Shown here piece after piece: positions 7,806 through 16,994 of a stretch of 64,000 nt of DNA (the first letter of the stretch is position 1; each line of letters opens with the position of its first letter). The DNA lies in the NCBI RefSeq assembly GCF_030345795.1, contig NZ_JAUALB010000001.1, forward strand, positions 4,766,001 through 4,830,000. Direction: 5' to 3'. This stretch comes from Micromonospora sp. WMMA1363. GTDB taxonomy: Bacteria > Actinomycetota > Actinomycetes > Mycobacteriales > Micromonosporaceae. Under the pieces are notes generated by a model that was not told the origin of the DNA, made no database searches, and saw only the letters and a list, made by a program, of their open reading frames with translations. A program made the translations under genes and the position numbers.

Positions 7806-9185
7806 TACTGCAACGGCGGGTCGTGACTTATGGCGGTTTGAGTCGTTTGCGGTAGTGGGCGGCTCGGGCTTGTTCCTGGCGGCGACGGCGGAAGTCGGAC
7901 CAGTGCAGGATGTGGTCGGCTCGACGGCGGGTGGTCAGGACGAGGTGGGCGAACAGGCGGCGGATTTCGTTGCTGCTCAGCGGGATCTGGCTGCGCTCGT
8001 TTGCGGTGGTGCCCCCTTTGCGGCTTCGAGGGCGCGGGTGACGACGAGGAACGCGGCGGCGGCCATCGCGAGGGTGATGTGGGCGTACCAGGCGTCGTAG
8101 CGGCGGACCTGGTACTGGTCCAGGCCGACCTCGTTCTTCGCGGTCTGGAACGATTCCTCCACCGACCAACGGCTACCGGCGACCCGCACCAGGTCGCGTA
8201 GTCGGGTGCCGCGGGGGCCGAAGCAGACGTAGTAGGCGATGTCGCCGGGATCCGTGATCGAGCGTCGGGCCAGGACCCAGCCGCGGCGGCCGTGGGCAAA
8301 GGTGCGGCGGATCGGCAGCCGAGCCCAGTCGTAGCGGCGCGGCCCGTGCGCGCCGTCACCACACGACAGTCGTTGCCACGCGCCCGCACGCACCCTGCCG
8401 ATCAGCTCGTCGACACCGGTGGTGGTGTGCAGCCCGGAGGGCACCCGATCGTCGCGTCGGGTGGCCATCACGTACGCGATGTCCCGATCCTCCAACCAGC
8501 CCCGCAGGCCAGGGTTCTGCCCGTAGGCCTCATCGGCCGTGAACCACGAAAACGGCACCCCCGCGGTGACCGCCCGCTCCAGCATGGCCTGCGCCTGCTG
8601 CGGCTTGGTCGCGAACCCGACGGCGTCCGGGATCGCCGAGCGCCGGCACCGGTCCCGATCACCGGTCCACGACTTCGGCAGGTACAACTCCCGATCGATC
8701 AACGCCCGACCCCGCGGCGTGGCGTAGCACAGGAACGTGCCGATCTGGCAGTTCTCGGTCTTGCCCGCCGTACCCGAATACTGCCGTTGGACCCCCGCCG
8801 ACGCACGGCCCTTCTTGACGAACCCCGTCTCGTCAGCGATGAGCACCCCGGCCGCATCGCCGATCTGGTCCACCACGTAATCGCGCACGTCATCGCGGAC
8901 CGCGTCCCGGTCCCACGCCGCGCTGCACAGCATGCCCTGCAACCCGTCCGGCGACACATGCCCAGCCTGCTCCGCGAGGGTCCAGCCGTTACGCCGCTCC
9001 AACGGTGCCAGTAGCCCCCGCACATACGCCCATGCCCGCCGCCGCGGCTCCACCCGCTCAAACCGATGCGCGAACCGGAAGAACAACTCCTCCAACCCGG
9101 CATCCCACGACCCGACCACCCGCGCATCCACCACAACCAACCAACGAATGATCAGCACCCGAAGCTACGACCCGCCGTTGCAGTA
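7806..9185 (-). mobile_element. IS701-family insertion sequence with perfect 19-bp ends
   Basis: TACTGCAACGGCGGGTCGT occurs at 7806-7824 and, inverted, at 9167-9185 without mismatch. The element (1380 bp) is flanked by the 4-bp direct repeat CTAA (7802-7805 and 9186-9189), fitting the YTAR target preference known for the IS701 family. It inserted 27 bp upstream of the small hydrolase gene at 9216, separating it from its original promoter region. Confidence 0.92.
7828..9158 (-). CDS. IS701-family transposase, frameshifted near the C-terminus
   Basis: The main frame (9158 down to 7977, 393 residues) has the IS701 core: VLIADETGFVKKGRASAGVQRQYSGTAG, SWFTADEAYGQNPGLRGWL and SVEESFQTAKNEVGLDQYQVRRY carry the DDE residues. 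After LEAAKGAPPQ that frame ends quickly. The family C-terminus (IPLSSNEIRRLFAHLVL, then HILHWSDFRRRRQEQARAAH) continues in a neighbouring frame down to 7828. The switch lies near 8005-8015 at an A3G5 run on the coding strand, which could be a slippery site or a simple mutation. If it is a mutation, the element is only movable in trans. Confidence 0.85.
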
Positions 9186-9215
9186 CTAACGGCGCAAAAC
9201 GGCTACAGTCTCCGG

Positions 9216-9755
9216 ATGACCGCTGGAATTATCGTCCCAGGCCGCGGTTACGGCCCGCAGGCGCCGTTGCTCCACCTCGCAGGCGAAGCGCTCACCGATC
9301 TCGGCGCCACCATCGAGACCATCACATGGACCGTGCCAGACGGGCTGCTGGACATCGGGCCTGAGCCTTTCGTCAGAGCGCACGTCTCGGCGGCACTGCA
9401 CCGGCTCGCCGATGCGGAGCCCGGCATGAGACCTGTGATCATCGGCAAGTCGCTCGGAACATACGCCGCCGGTTTGGCGGCTGAGCGGCAACTGCCGGCG
9501 ATCTGGCTGACGCCACTTCTGTACGACGATGCAGTGACCAAGGCGATCGCCCGTAACCCGGCGCCAGCCCTGCTCGTCGGAGGTACCCGAGATCGGACCT
9601 GGGTTTCTGACGCTGCGGCGTGGACGGGCAAGACGGTCCTGTCCATCGAAGGCGCCAACCATGACTTGCGGCCGCCTGGACCGCTGCGGGCTTACACCGA
9701 GGCCCTGGGCGCTGTCGGCACGGAGATGGAAAAGTTCCTGTCCCAACTGACCTGA
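9216..9755 (+). CDS. Small alpha/beta-hydrolase-like protein
   Basis: A 179-residue protein from ATG 9216. It shows a serine-hydrolase nucleophile elbow (PVIIGKSLGTYAAGLAAE, G-K-S-L-G with Ser near residue 77), a candidate Asp in LLVGGTRDRTWV (about 128), and a His in IEGANHDLRPPG (about 151), in the correct order for the catalytic triad. It lacks a cap domain and a signal peptide and resembles short cytoplasmic hydrolases of the dienelactone/KANL3-type group. The substrate is unknown. An IS701 element lies directly upstream. Confidence 0.75.
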   Translation: MTAGIIVPGRGYGPQAPLLHLAGEALTDLGATIETITWTVPDGLLDIGPEPFVRAHVSAALHRLADAEPGMRPVIIGKSLGTYAAGLAAERQLPAIWLTPLLYDDAVTKAIARNPAPALLVGGTRDRTWVSDAAAWTGKTVLSIEGANHDLRPPGPLRAYTEALGAVGTEMEKFLSQLT

Positions 9756-9782
9756 CCGCGGGTCATCGGAATCGCAGGGATC

Positions 9783-10310
9783 GTGGTCGGCATCCTGGGC
9801 ATCGGCGTAGCCGTTGCACTCGCACGACGCCAGCGAGCCGTCGAGAGGATGCACGCCGAGGCGGCGCTGGCAGACCAGCGTGATCGAGACGCGGCAGCCC
9901 GTCGCGAGCGTGTGGAGCAGGCGGCCAAGGTCGGTCGCCGAGACAGCTGGCGCATTCGGTTTGAAAAGATCGACGGGGAGCTCGACCAGTTGGTCGACGT
10001 CGCGTCTCGAGTACTCAATCAGGGACCCTGCACGTCGGCTGGCTTCACTGCGCTCGACCTCGAGGACATCCAGATGCGCGCGGAGCGACTCGCCGACTGC
10101 GGGATCGACCCCCTGAAGGAACCGTTGTTGGAGCTGGTGACACTGGTGGGTCGGCTGTTGGATGCCGCCATCTCGAGCAGCGCGACGCTCGACGGCTCGG
10201 ACCTTCGGGCCGCGTACCGCCTCGCCGTGACTCAGGATCGCGTCGCGCACGAGATCCGCCAGCAGGTGAGCGTCACGCGCGAGCTTCTGCACGGCGAGTG
10301 GGGCCGCTGA
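9783..10310 (+). CDS. Hypothetical protein with an N-terminal hydrophobic segment
   Basis: A possible 175-residue protein. In frame, the hydrophobic stretch VIGIAGIVVGILGIGVAVAL begins immediately after the stop of the preceding hydrolase gene, but the first usable start is GTG 9783 in the middle of it, so the true start is doubtful. After the hydrophobic segment comes a charged helix (RRQRAVERMHAEAALADQRD) and a helical remainder. It may be a small membrane-anchored coiled-coil protein. No family is recognised; codon use is compatible with coding. Confidence 0.4.
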   Translation: MVGILGIGVAVALARRQRAVERMHAEAALADQRDRDAAARRERVEQAAKVGRRDSWRIRFEKIDGELDQLVDVASRVLNQGPCTSAGFTALDLEDIQMRAERLADCGIDPLKEPLLELVTLVGRLLDAAISSSATLDGSDLRAAYRLAVTQDRVAHEIRQQVSVTRELLHGEWGR

Positions 10311-10423
10311 GCAGCTCGCTCCGGCCGGCCCGCAGCTGCGGCCGTGCTGGGAAGGGTGTCAGTCGCAGTACCTGGCCTGGCGCAACGCGTCAGGATCGAT
10401 GTCTTGGTGCGTCGTGCACCTCG

Positions 10424-10738
10424 GTGCCGGTCTCCGAATCGCTGGAGTTCTGCGGCCCGTGCGGCGAGCAGCTGGATGCGGAGATGGCCGGACAGATGTT
10501 TCCAGACGACCTGCCCTGGGCCGGACACCGCCGCAGCGAGTTGGGCGCCGAGCTCATGAGCCTCGTCGCGTTGATCAGGCGGCTGTCCGGGTTGCCGTTC
10601 GACGTGGTCAACGGCCGTCTCAACCAGGCCATGAAGGTCGCCCGGCGAGCCGACGCCGGCGCTGAGCAGTTGTGGGCCGGAATCCGCGCTGCCCGGTTGT
10701 GGCTGAGCGCGCTCACCGCATCGCACCGTGACGCATGA
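10424..10738 (+). CDS. Hypothetical protein with a Cys-x2-Cys pair
   Basis: A 104-residue frame from GTG 10424 starts VPVSESLEFCGPCGEQLDAEM and continues as a mostly helical protein (ELGAELMSLVALIRRLSGLP). The N-terminal CGPCG could be half of a zinc ribbon. Because the frame extends upstream without a clear start, this may be the 3' remnant of a longer gene. It lies between the previous hypothetical gene and a tRNA 3'-fragment, so it may belong to a decayed integrated element. Confidence 0.35.
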   Translation: MPVSESLEFCGPCGEQLDAEMAGQMFPDDLPWAGHRRSELGAELMSLVALIRRLSGLPFDVVNGRLNQAMKVARRADAGAEQLWAGIRAARLWLSALTASHRDA

Positions 10739-10920
10739 CTGGGTGCCTGCTTGTGGGTGACGGCGATCGTGGCAACGGTCAACGGTGCCCCCCGTTTACC
10801 CCCCGAAAACCCCTGCCAACGGTCCACTGCGTGTCACAAGCGCTGATTAGTCGACGATCACGTCTGTGCAGGTCAACGATGGATTCTGACGATCGATGAC
10901 AAGTCAGATAGCGTGACGTT

Positions 10921-10960
10921 CGGTAAGCGTAGGTCGACGGTTCGATTCCGTCAGGCGGCT
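10921..10960 (+). other. tRNA 3'-end fragment (probable attachment-site scar)
   Basis: The segment contains a perfect T-arm: stem GACGG (10936-10940), loop TTCGATT, stem CCGTC (10948-10952). It is followed by AGGCGGC (10953-10959), a plausible acceptor 3' strand, and a discriminator T. The matching 5' acceptor strand GCCGCCT is absent in the 80 bases upstream, and no D-arm is found. Only the 3' part of a tRNA, possibly tRNA-Thr, is present. Tyrosine-recombinase elements of actinobacteria integrate in tRNA 3' ends and leave exactly such duplicates. Confidence 0.65.
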
Positions 10961-10970
10961 CGGGGACGAC

Positions 10971-11004
10971 GAAGGGCCTGGTCACACCGCTGACCAGGCC
11001 CTTC
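10971..11004 (+). terminator. 14-bp perfect stem-loop after the tRNA fragment
   Basis: GAAGGGCCTGGTCA (10971-10984) pairs perfectly with 10991-11004 around a 6-base loop. The position directly after the tRNA 3' fragment suggests it is the tRNA's terminator carried along with the attachment site. A second hairpin (arms 11025-11035 and 11045-11055, ATAGTGATCAA) follows. Confidence 0.7.
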
Positions 11005-11147
11005 GCTATGTCTGAGGTCGAGAAATAGTGATCAAGCGCATCGTTTGATCACTATCTGAGGACAAGATTGAGGACGCAGGCCTACCCGGCGGTCTTCCTG
11101 ACCCGATCCTCGGCAAGATCCGCGGCCGTCGCACTCCTATATGCAGG

Positions 11148-11176
11148 TTGACGGTATATGACAACCAACGTAGTGT
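11148..11176 (+). promoter_or_regulatory. Promoter of the padR-like gene, probably leaderless
   Basis: TTGACG (11148-11153) and TAGTGT (11171-11176) are separated by 17 bp and fit an actinobacterial housekeeping promoter. Transcription would start about at 11183, which is the GTG start codon of the PadR-type gene, so the mRNA is probably leaderless. TATAT half-sites lie just before and within the promoter (11139-11143 and 11155-11158 region), suggesting an autoregulatory operator. Confidence 0.55.
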
Positions 11177-11182
11177 CCGTGT

Positions 11183-11542
11183 GTGACATCGATGCAGGAG
11201 CCGACGTTCTTGATCCTCACCGCGCTGGCGACGGGGCCCAAGCATGGCTACGGGGTGACTCGGGAGGTCGCCGAGCTCTCCGAGGGAGCGGTCACGCTAC
11301 GGGCCGGCACCCTCTACGGAGCCCTCGACCGTCTCGTTGAGCAGGAACTCGTCGCGGTCGACCGGCAGGAGATCGTCGACGGGCGGTTACGCCGCTACTA
11401 CCGGCTCACCGACGCCGGTGCTGCCCGGCTCGCCGAGCAGGCCCGCCGGCTGCGTAAACATGTGGCGGCGGCGGAGAGTCGACTGCAGACCCGACCGGAC
11501 TCGGCGTTCGGTTTCCCCGGCTCGTTCGGTGCTCCCGCATGA
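11183..11542 (+). CDS. PadR-family transcriptional regulator
   Basis: A 119-residue winged-helix repressor from GTG 11183. It has the PadR signature: PTFLILTALATGPKHGYGVTREV, then GTLYGALDRLVEQELVAV as recognition helix and beginning of the wing, then RRYYRLTDAGAARLAEQ and a C-terminal dimerisation helix. PadR proteins usually repress an adjacent membrane-protein operon. Here the next gene overlaps or abuts it and encodes a membrane protein that an IS has split. Confidence 0.9.
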   Translation: MTSMQEPTFLILTALATGPKHGYGVTREVAELSEGAVTLRAGTLYGALDRLVEQELVAVDRQEIVDGRLRRYYRLTDAGAARLAEQARRLRKHVAAAESRLQTRPDSAFGFPGSFGAPA

Positions 11543-11558
11543 CCGCCTCAGGGAGGTC

Positions 11559-12000
11559 ATGCGGGAGCAGCGGGCGCATGTCGAGTTGGAACGCTGGTAC
11601 CGGCGGCTGCTGTGGGCTTATCCGGTCGGTTACCGCCGTGCCCGCGGTCAGGAGATCCTCTCGGTGCTGATGGACTCCGCTGAGCCAGGCCAACGGGTGC
11701 CTGCCCGGGCCGATGTGGTGGATCTGTTGCGCGGGGCGGTGCGGCAGTGGTTCCGACTACCAGTCGGCGTGACGGCCGTGATAGCCGCCGTGCTGGCGGC
11801 CATGGTCCTGGGTGCTGTGGGAGCGGCGGCGGCCTCTTGGTCGGCGTGGCAGACAGCGGCGGATCTACCGTCCGACACGGTGGCCCTGCAAACCGCCGAG
11901 ACCGTCGTGGGTGCCCCAATACCTGCACCGGAATTCACCCGATTTGGCAGTCCGTGGATGGTCCTGCCGGAGCGTGAGGTACGCGTGGACTTCCTCTTAG
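11559..12000 (+). pseudogene. PadR-associated membrane protein, 5' half (interrupted by IS)
   Basis: The frame opening with MREQRAHVELERWYRRLLWAYP (ATG 11559; a GTG at 11529 overlapping padR is an alternative) encodes the conserved 'YRRLL-AYP-YR-GQEIL' region often found next to PadR regulators, followed by a membrane segment (VTAVIAAVLAAMVLGAVGAAAA). At CTTAG (11996-12000) it is broken by IS copy 2 and gains a few foreign codons before a stop at 12009. Removing the IS and one CTTAG rejoins it in frame with 13565-14148, giving one protein of roughly 340 residues with several membrane segments. Confidence 0.8.
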
Positions 12001-13559
12001 CTTGTGATTAAACCTTTTGTGGCTTGTTGTGATTGGTCGTCGCGTTCTGGTGTTGGGTCTTGCCGACCGGCGGGTGTGGTCTGACGTGCTTGTTCCGGGA
12101 GCCTGGCGGGCGTCCTGGGCCTGGTCGGGTGGGTTTCGGTGCGCTGGTCGGCTGGGCGAGTTTCGGGTGGAGGTTCGGAAATCCGCGCCGGACGCGGGCC
12201 GGGGTCAGCCGTCCGGTTTTGGTCGGCGGACGCTCCCAGGGACGACGCAGGTCGGTGGCCAGATCGCGGGCCAACCGTAGTTGGGTGTGCGCGGCGATGA
12301 TCAGCCAGGTCCACCGGTCGGCGGCTCGCGGATCCCGCAGCCGGGGCCGGGTCCATCCGAGGGTCTGCTTGAACAGCCTGAACGTGTGCTCCACATCGAA
12401 ACGACGCAGGTGCGCCTGCCAGATTCGGTGCACCTCCGACGCGCTCAGCCCGGTCGCGCAGGCCCACAACCACACCGGTTTCGGATTGCGGTCACCGGGC
12501 AGCCGGTCCACGCACAGCCGGATGACGGTGCCCTCGATGATCGGTAGCGGTCCCGCATGCTCAGCCCACCCGCCACGGCGGGTCAGCCTCGGGTGGGTTC
12601 GGTCCCATGCGTCGGCGAACGCCGTACCGTAGCGGAGGGTCTCGGTGACCGTGGCCACGGCAGGGTCCGGATGATCTTCCGGTTGGTCGAGGTCGAGGAC
12701 CTCGCCGTGCCGGGCCGGGCGTCCGACCCGCCCCGGCGCCGAAGCCGCGGCGGGTAGGTAGAGCACCCGGTCCGAACGCAGCCGCCCCACGAGATCCACA
12801 GGCAGGTCGCGCAGCAGCCAGGCCAGACGGGTCACGTCGTAGCCGGCGTCGAACACGATCAGCACCCTCGGGTCGCCGTCACACCACCGCCCGTGCTCAC
12901 GAAGCCGGTTGACGACCTCCCGAACCTGCCCGGCGGTCACCTCGGTGGCATCCTCGATCGGCCCTATCCGCACCGCATCCAGCACCGCGGTCCAGGACGA
13001 ACGCCCAGTCTCCAGCGCGGCGACAAACGAGTACGCCCAGCCCGGGATCATCTGCGCGGCGTTACGGCCACGGCCGTACACGTGACAGAACGAGCGCGCC
13101 TCCGCGGTCGCGGCGTCGGGCCGCAACCACGGGCTGACATCGACCGTCAGCACGATCCGGCCGTCGCGGTCACGTGGCAACGGCAGCCCGACCAGCGCCC
13201 GCCGCAACCGGTCCACCTCGACAACGCCGCTGTTCACCGCGTCGTACAACGCGCCGTGACCGCGACGATGCTCCGCCGCCAGTGACAACCCGACCAAGCT
13301 GGTGACCGGCCCGTCGGTGCACAACACCGAATCCGTGAGCTCGAACAACGCGTCCGCCCGGCGGCGCAGAGACCGGTAGAACTCCTGCTGGAACTCCGAC
13401 AACTCCCCGAACGCGGCACGCCGACCGGCATCGTTCACACTGATCACCGCAGCCCTTGTTGCGTGATCATGGCTCCTTCGCAAGAACCATGATCACGCAA
13501 GGGCTGCCCCCATGATCGACCAGGGTCACATCGACAGACCCGGCAGGTTAAACGACAAG
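12001..13559 (-). mobile_element. 1559-bp insertion sequence, copy 2 (inverted)
   Basis: The same element as at 6002-7560 in opposite orientation, with CTTAG at both sides (11996-12000 and 13560-13564), which is CTAAG when read in element orientation. It interrupts the membrane-protein gene next to padR. The two halves of that gene still line up in frame across the IS, so the 4.4-kb segment between the two IS copies has not been inverted since this insertion. Confidence 0.9.
12008..13447 (-). CDS. Transposase, IS701-like DDE superfamily (copy 2)
   Basis: This is identical to the transposase at 6114-7553 except for Gln instead of Arg in the segment LSEFQQEFYRSL near residue 19. From GTG 13447 it is 479 residues, with the same candidate catalytic positions (LTVDVSPWLRP, VLIVFDAGYD, FDVEHTFRLFKQ) and the same hairpin upstream of its start (13449-13507). 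The frame is intact, so both copies could make active transposase. Confidence 0.85.
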   Translation of the reverse strand: MISVNDAGRRAAFGELSEFQQEFYRSLRRRADALFELTDSVLCTDGPVTSLVGLSLAAEHRRGHGALYDAVNSGVVEVDRLRRALVGLPLPRDRDGRIVLTVDVSPWLRPDAATAEARSFCHVYGRGRNAAQMIPGWAYSFVAALETGRSSWTAVLDAVRIGPIEDATEVTAGQVREVVNRLREHGRWCDGDPRVLIVFDAGYDVTRLAWLLRDLPVDLVGRLRSDRVLYLPAAASAPGRVGRPARHGEVLDLDQPEDHPDPAVATVTETLRYGTAFADAWDRTHPRLTRRGGWAEHAGPLPIIEGTVIRLCVDRLPGDRNPKPVWLWACATGLSASEVHRIWQAHLRRFDVEHTFRLFKQTLGWTRPRLRDPRAADRWTWLIIAAHTQLRLARDLATDLRRPWERPPTKTGRLTPARVRRGFPNLHPKLAQPTSAPKPTRPGPGRPPGSRNKHVRPHPPVGKTQHQNATTNHNKPQKV

Positions 13560-13564
13560 CTTAG

Positions 13565-14148
13565 GGCAGCGGAACTGGACGGTCGAAGCAGCGCAGGCGC
13601 GGCTGCGGGCCGACGGCTGGACAAGTCGCCCCGTCGTGACCTTTCCCTCTCCTGCGTACGAGCGGTGGAAGGCCGTCCAGAGGTTTCAGGCAACCCGAGG
13701 CGGCCTCGTCCTCACCGTCACCGCGACTACCACCTCAACCGGTGCAGTACCGCAGACCAGCGTCTCCCCAGCCCCGCGGGTGTGGGAACCGGGAGCGATC
13801 CTGCTGGGCTGGCTCGTCGGGGCGGTGACCGGCTGGGTCCTCGCCGGCTGGGTGGTGCACCGTCTTCGACGCCGGGCGTTACCGCGCCGGCTGGCCGCTT
13901 TCGCGCTAGGCCTCACCGCGCTCTGGCTCGCCGCCAGTCCCATCATCAGCCTGTACGCGGCGCCGGGCGGGCCCGCTTTCACCGATCTCCCTAGCGTCTA
14001 TGTTATCTCCTCGGCCTATCAATTGGTCGTGAGCAGTCCCTCCGCCGAGAGGGTCGGCGGAGCGATGGTGATCGGACTCGCGATCCTCGTTCTGGCGGCC
14101 ACGGGCCGACGCCGGCCCATAGCACGGCCCACGGCAACGGTGTCCTAG
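13565..14148 (+). pseudogene. PadR-associated membrane protein, 3' half
   Basis: This is the continuation of the frame cut at 12000. After the IS the codons read GQRNWTVEAAQARLRADG, then the stretch from GTG 13636 (VTFPSPAYERWKAVQRF). At least two membrane segments follow (EPGAILLGWLVGAVTGWVLAGWVV and VGGAMVIGLAILVLAA, plus ALGLTALWLAASPIISLYA). It has no start signal of its own and is probably not translated as a separate protein. A strong stem-loop follows the stop. Confidence 0.8.
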
Positions 14149-14154
14149 ACGAGC

Positions 14155-14198
14155 GGCCCGGGTTCAGCCCGCCAAACTCGCCGGGCTGAACCCGGGCC
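14155..14198 (+). terminator. 17-bp stem-loop terminator
   Basis: GGCCCGGGTTCAGCCCG (14155-14171) pairs perfectly with 14182-14198 around a 10-base loop, directly after the stop of the interrupted membrane-protein gene at 14148. It fits a factor-independent terminator of the padR operon. Confidence 0.8.
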
Positions 14199-14214
14199 AT
14201 GTCCAGCGGCGGGG

Positions 14215-15581
14215 GAGTGTCAAGTTAACGGCTGATCTTGGTTGTTGAGGTGGTCAGTTGTTGGCCGGGGTGAGCCGGCCTTCGAAGGCGATCTGGAAGG
14301 CGTTCAGTGGTGCTTTCCAGCGCATGGTCCAGCGTCGGCGGCCGGCTCCGGTCGGGTCGAGGCTCATCAAGGCCATGTAGACGCACTTGAGTGCGGCCTG
14401 CTCGTTCGGGAAGTGGCCACGAGCTCGCACGGCCCTGCGGATACGGGCGTTGACGGACTCGATCGCGTTCGTGGAGCAGATGACCTTGCGGATCTCCACG
14501 TCGAAGGCGAGGAACGGCACGAACTCCGCCCACGCGTTCTCCCACAGCTTCACGATCGCCGGATACTTACGGCCCCACGCCTCGGCGAACTCGAGGAACC
14601 GCTCGGTGGCGGCGTCCTCGGTCGCCGCGGTGTAGACCGGCCGCAGCGCTTTGGCGATCTTGTCCCAGTCCTGCCGGGCGGCGTAGCGGAACGAGTTGCG
14701 CAGCAGGTGCACCACACACGTCTGCACGATCGTGCGCGGCCACACCGTCTCCACCGTCTCCGGCAGTCCCTTGAGCCCGTCACAGACCAGCATCAGCACG
14801 TCGGCCACGCCGCGGTTCTTCAACTCGGTGAGCACGTGCAGCCAGTACTTGGCGCCCTCGCCGCCGTCACCGGCCCAGATACCGAGGATGTCGCGGTGGC
14901 CGTCGACGGTGACCGCCATCGCGAGGTAGATCGGCCGGTTCGCGACCTGACCGTCCCTGATCTTGACGTTGATGGCGTCGATGAACACGACCGGGTAGAC
15001 CCGGTCCAGGGGCCGGTTCTGCCACTCGGCCATGCCGTCCATGACCTTGTCGGTGATCGTGGAGATGGTCTGCTTCGACACCTCAGCGCCGTAGACCTCA
15101 GCCAGGTGCGCGGCGATCTCGCCGTGGGTCAGGCCCTTGGCCGACAGCGACAGGACCATGTCGTCGACGCCGGTCAGACGCCGCTGCCGCTTACGCACGA
15201 TCTGCGGCTCGAACGTCCCGGCGGCGTCGCGTGGGACCCGCACCTCGACCGGCCCGACGTCGGTGAGCACCGTCTTGGTCCGGCTGCCGTTACGGGTGTT
15301 CCCGCTACCCCGACCCGCCGGGTCGTGCTTGTCGTAGCCGACGTGGTCGGTGATCTCCCCATCCAACGCCGACTCGAGGACCCGCTTCGTCAGCTGCTGC
15401 AGCAGCCCACCCTCGCCGGTCAGCTTCAACCCGTCACCACGAGCCCGATCGACCAGCATCGCGATCAACTGCTCATCCGTGACCGCACCCACCGGCTCCA
15501 CGGCCGGCTGTCCCACGGTGGTCTCGGTCGTCATCTGGCGTCTCTCCCTTGATCGGTCGATCAGCCGTTATTTGTACAGTC
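14215..15581 (-). mobile_element. IS256-family insertion sequence
   Basis: Imperfect inverted repeats bound the element: GAGTGTCAAGTTAACGG on the left, followed by CTGATC, versus GACTGTACAAATAACGG on the right, also followed by CTGATC. It contains a single intact transposase gene. No 8-9 bp target duplication is visible at the flanks, so one side may have been rearranged after insertion. Confidence 0.8.
14254..15534 (-). CDS. IS256-family transposase
   Basis: A 426-residue mutator-type transposase. The DDE residues fall in YPVVFIDAINVKIRDG, VLMLVCDGLKGLPE and the C-terminal STNAIESVNARIRRAVRARG. The conserved WAGDGGEGAKYWLHVLTEL and the CVVHLLRNSFRYA segment are typical of the family. The ATG at 15534 and family-typical length indicate an intact gene. 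Confidence 0.95.
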   Translation of the reverse strand: MTTETTVGQPAVEPVGAVTDEQLIAMLVDRARGDGLKLTGEGGLLQQLTKRVLESALDGEITDHVGYDKHDPAGRGSGNTRNGSRTKTVLTDVGPVEVRVPRDAAGTFEPQIVRKRQRRLTGVDDMVLSLSAKGLTHGEIAAHLAEVYGAEVSKQTISTITDKVMDGMAEWQNRPLDRVYPVVFIDAINVKIRDGQVANRPIYLAMAVTVDGHRDILGIWAGDGGEGAKYWLHVLTELKNRGVADVLMLVCDGLKGLPETVETVWPRTIVQTCVVHLLRNSFRYAARQDWDKIAKALRPVYTAATEDAATERFLEFAEAWGRKYPAIVKLWENAWAEFVPFLAFDVEIRKVICSTNAIESVNARIRRAVRARGHFPNEQAALKCVYMALMSLDPTGAGRRRWTMRWKAPLNAFQIAFEGRLTPANN

Positions 15582-16165
15582 CCGGTCCCGGCGCGGCCAG
15601 GCGCGAGGTCGTTGTCTGTCTGACCCCCCACCGGCGTGGTCGGGTGATTCTGATTGACCCCGCCTGGCCGCGGCCGTTTCACTTCATGCCACCAGGGCAG
15701 ACCTTGCGTGGCGGAGGAATGACCGGCACCGGGACCCCCGGCCTGCCAACCGTCCGCCTTACCGGACGGTGAAGAACACGGCCACCCACAACTTCACCAG
15801 TGAGAGCCTCCCGGCGCATCGATTCTGCGCCGCACGGGATCGCCGTCAAGACCAAGCCGCTGACGCGGTCGACCTCCGGTCGAGTCCTGACCCCGACCCC
15901 TCACCGGCGTTTGCCCGCACCGAGCCGGGAATCAGCACAAACCGGTCGCAGCAGTCCGACCGAGAAGGGTTGACACGGCCCCACTCCTTCAGGAATGACA
16001 GTGCCCCGTCTAGCCCTCACGGCCCAGGGTCTTTGCGTTGTCGATGTGCGGGGGCTATGAGCTGGGATGACACGTGTTGGTAGGGGGCAACTGAGGACGG
16101 GTGCGACCCATCGGTGGTCATGGGGTTTGTCTAGAACGTCATGATCCCGGCGGGTCGCACCCGCG
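15582..16165. other. About 580 bp without a recognisable gene
   Basis: No reading frame here shows a recognisable protein. The right end contains GGGTGCGACCC (16099-16109) and an inverted copy of GGGTCGCACCC (16153-16163), about 45 bp apart and right beside the truncated uvrA-like gene. This suggests the end of a lost mobile element or a rearrangement scar. Confidence 0.4.
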
Positions 16166-16168
16166 CAT

Positions 16169-16896
<728 letters not shown>

Positions 16897-16994
16897 GCCG
16901 CCATGCACCGAGACGGTCGTGTGGCCCGTCGGGCCGCACGACGACGCACCGTTCGCGCGAATAGCCTGCGACGACCCGACTATCGGCGGGGCGG

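Noticed and set aside
7585..8100. Plus-strand ORF of 171 codons before and over the IS701 left end
   Set aside because: It crosses the IS boundary and has no protein-like pattern; antisense to the transposase C-terminus.
10779..10985. Minus-strand ORF of 68 codons containing EPPDGIEPSTYAY
   Set aside because: This is the well-known artefact of translating a tRNA 3' end antisense; it supports the tRNA fragment instead.
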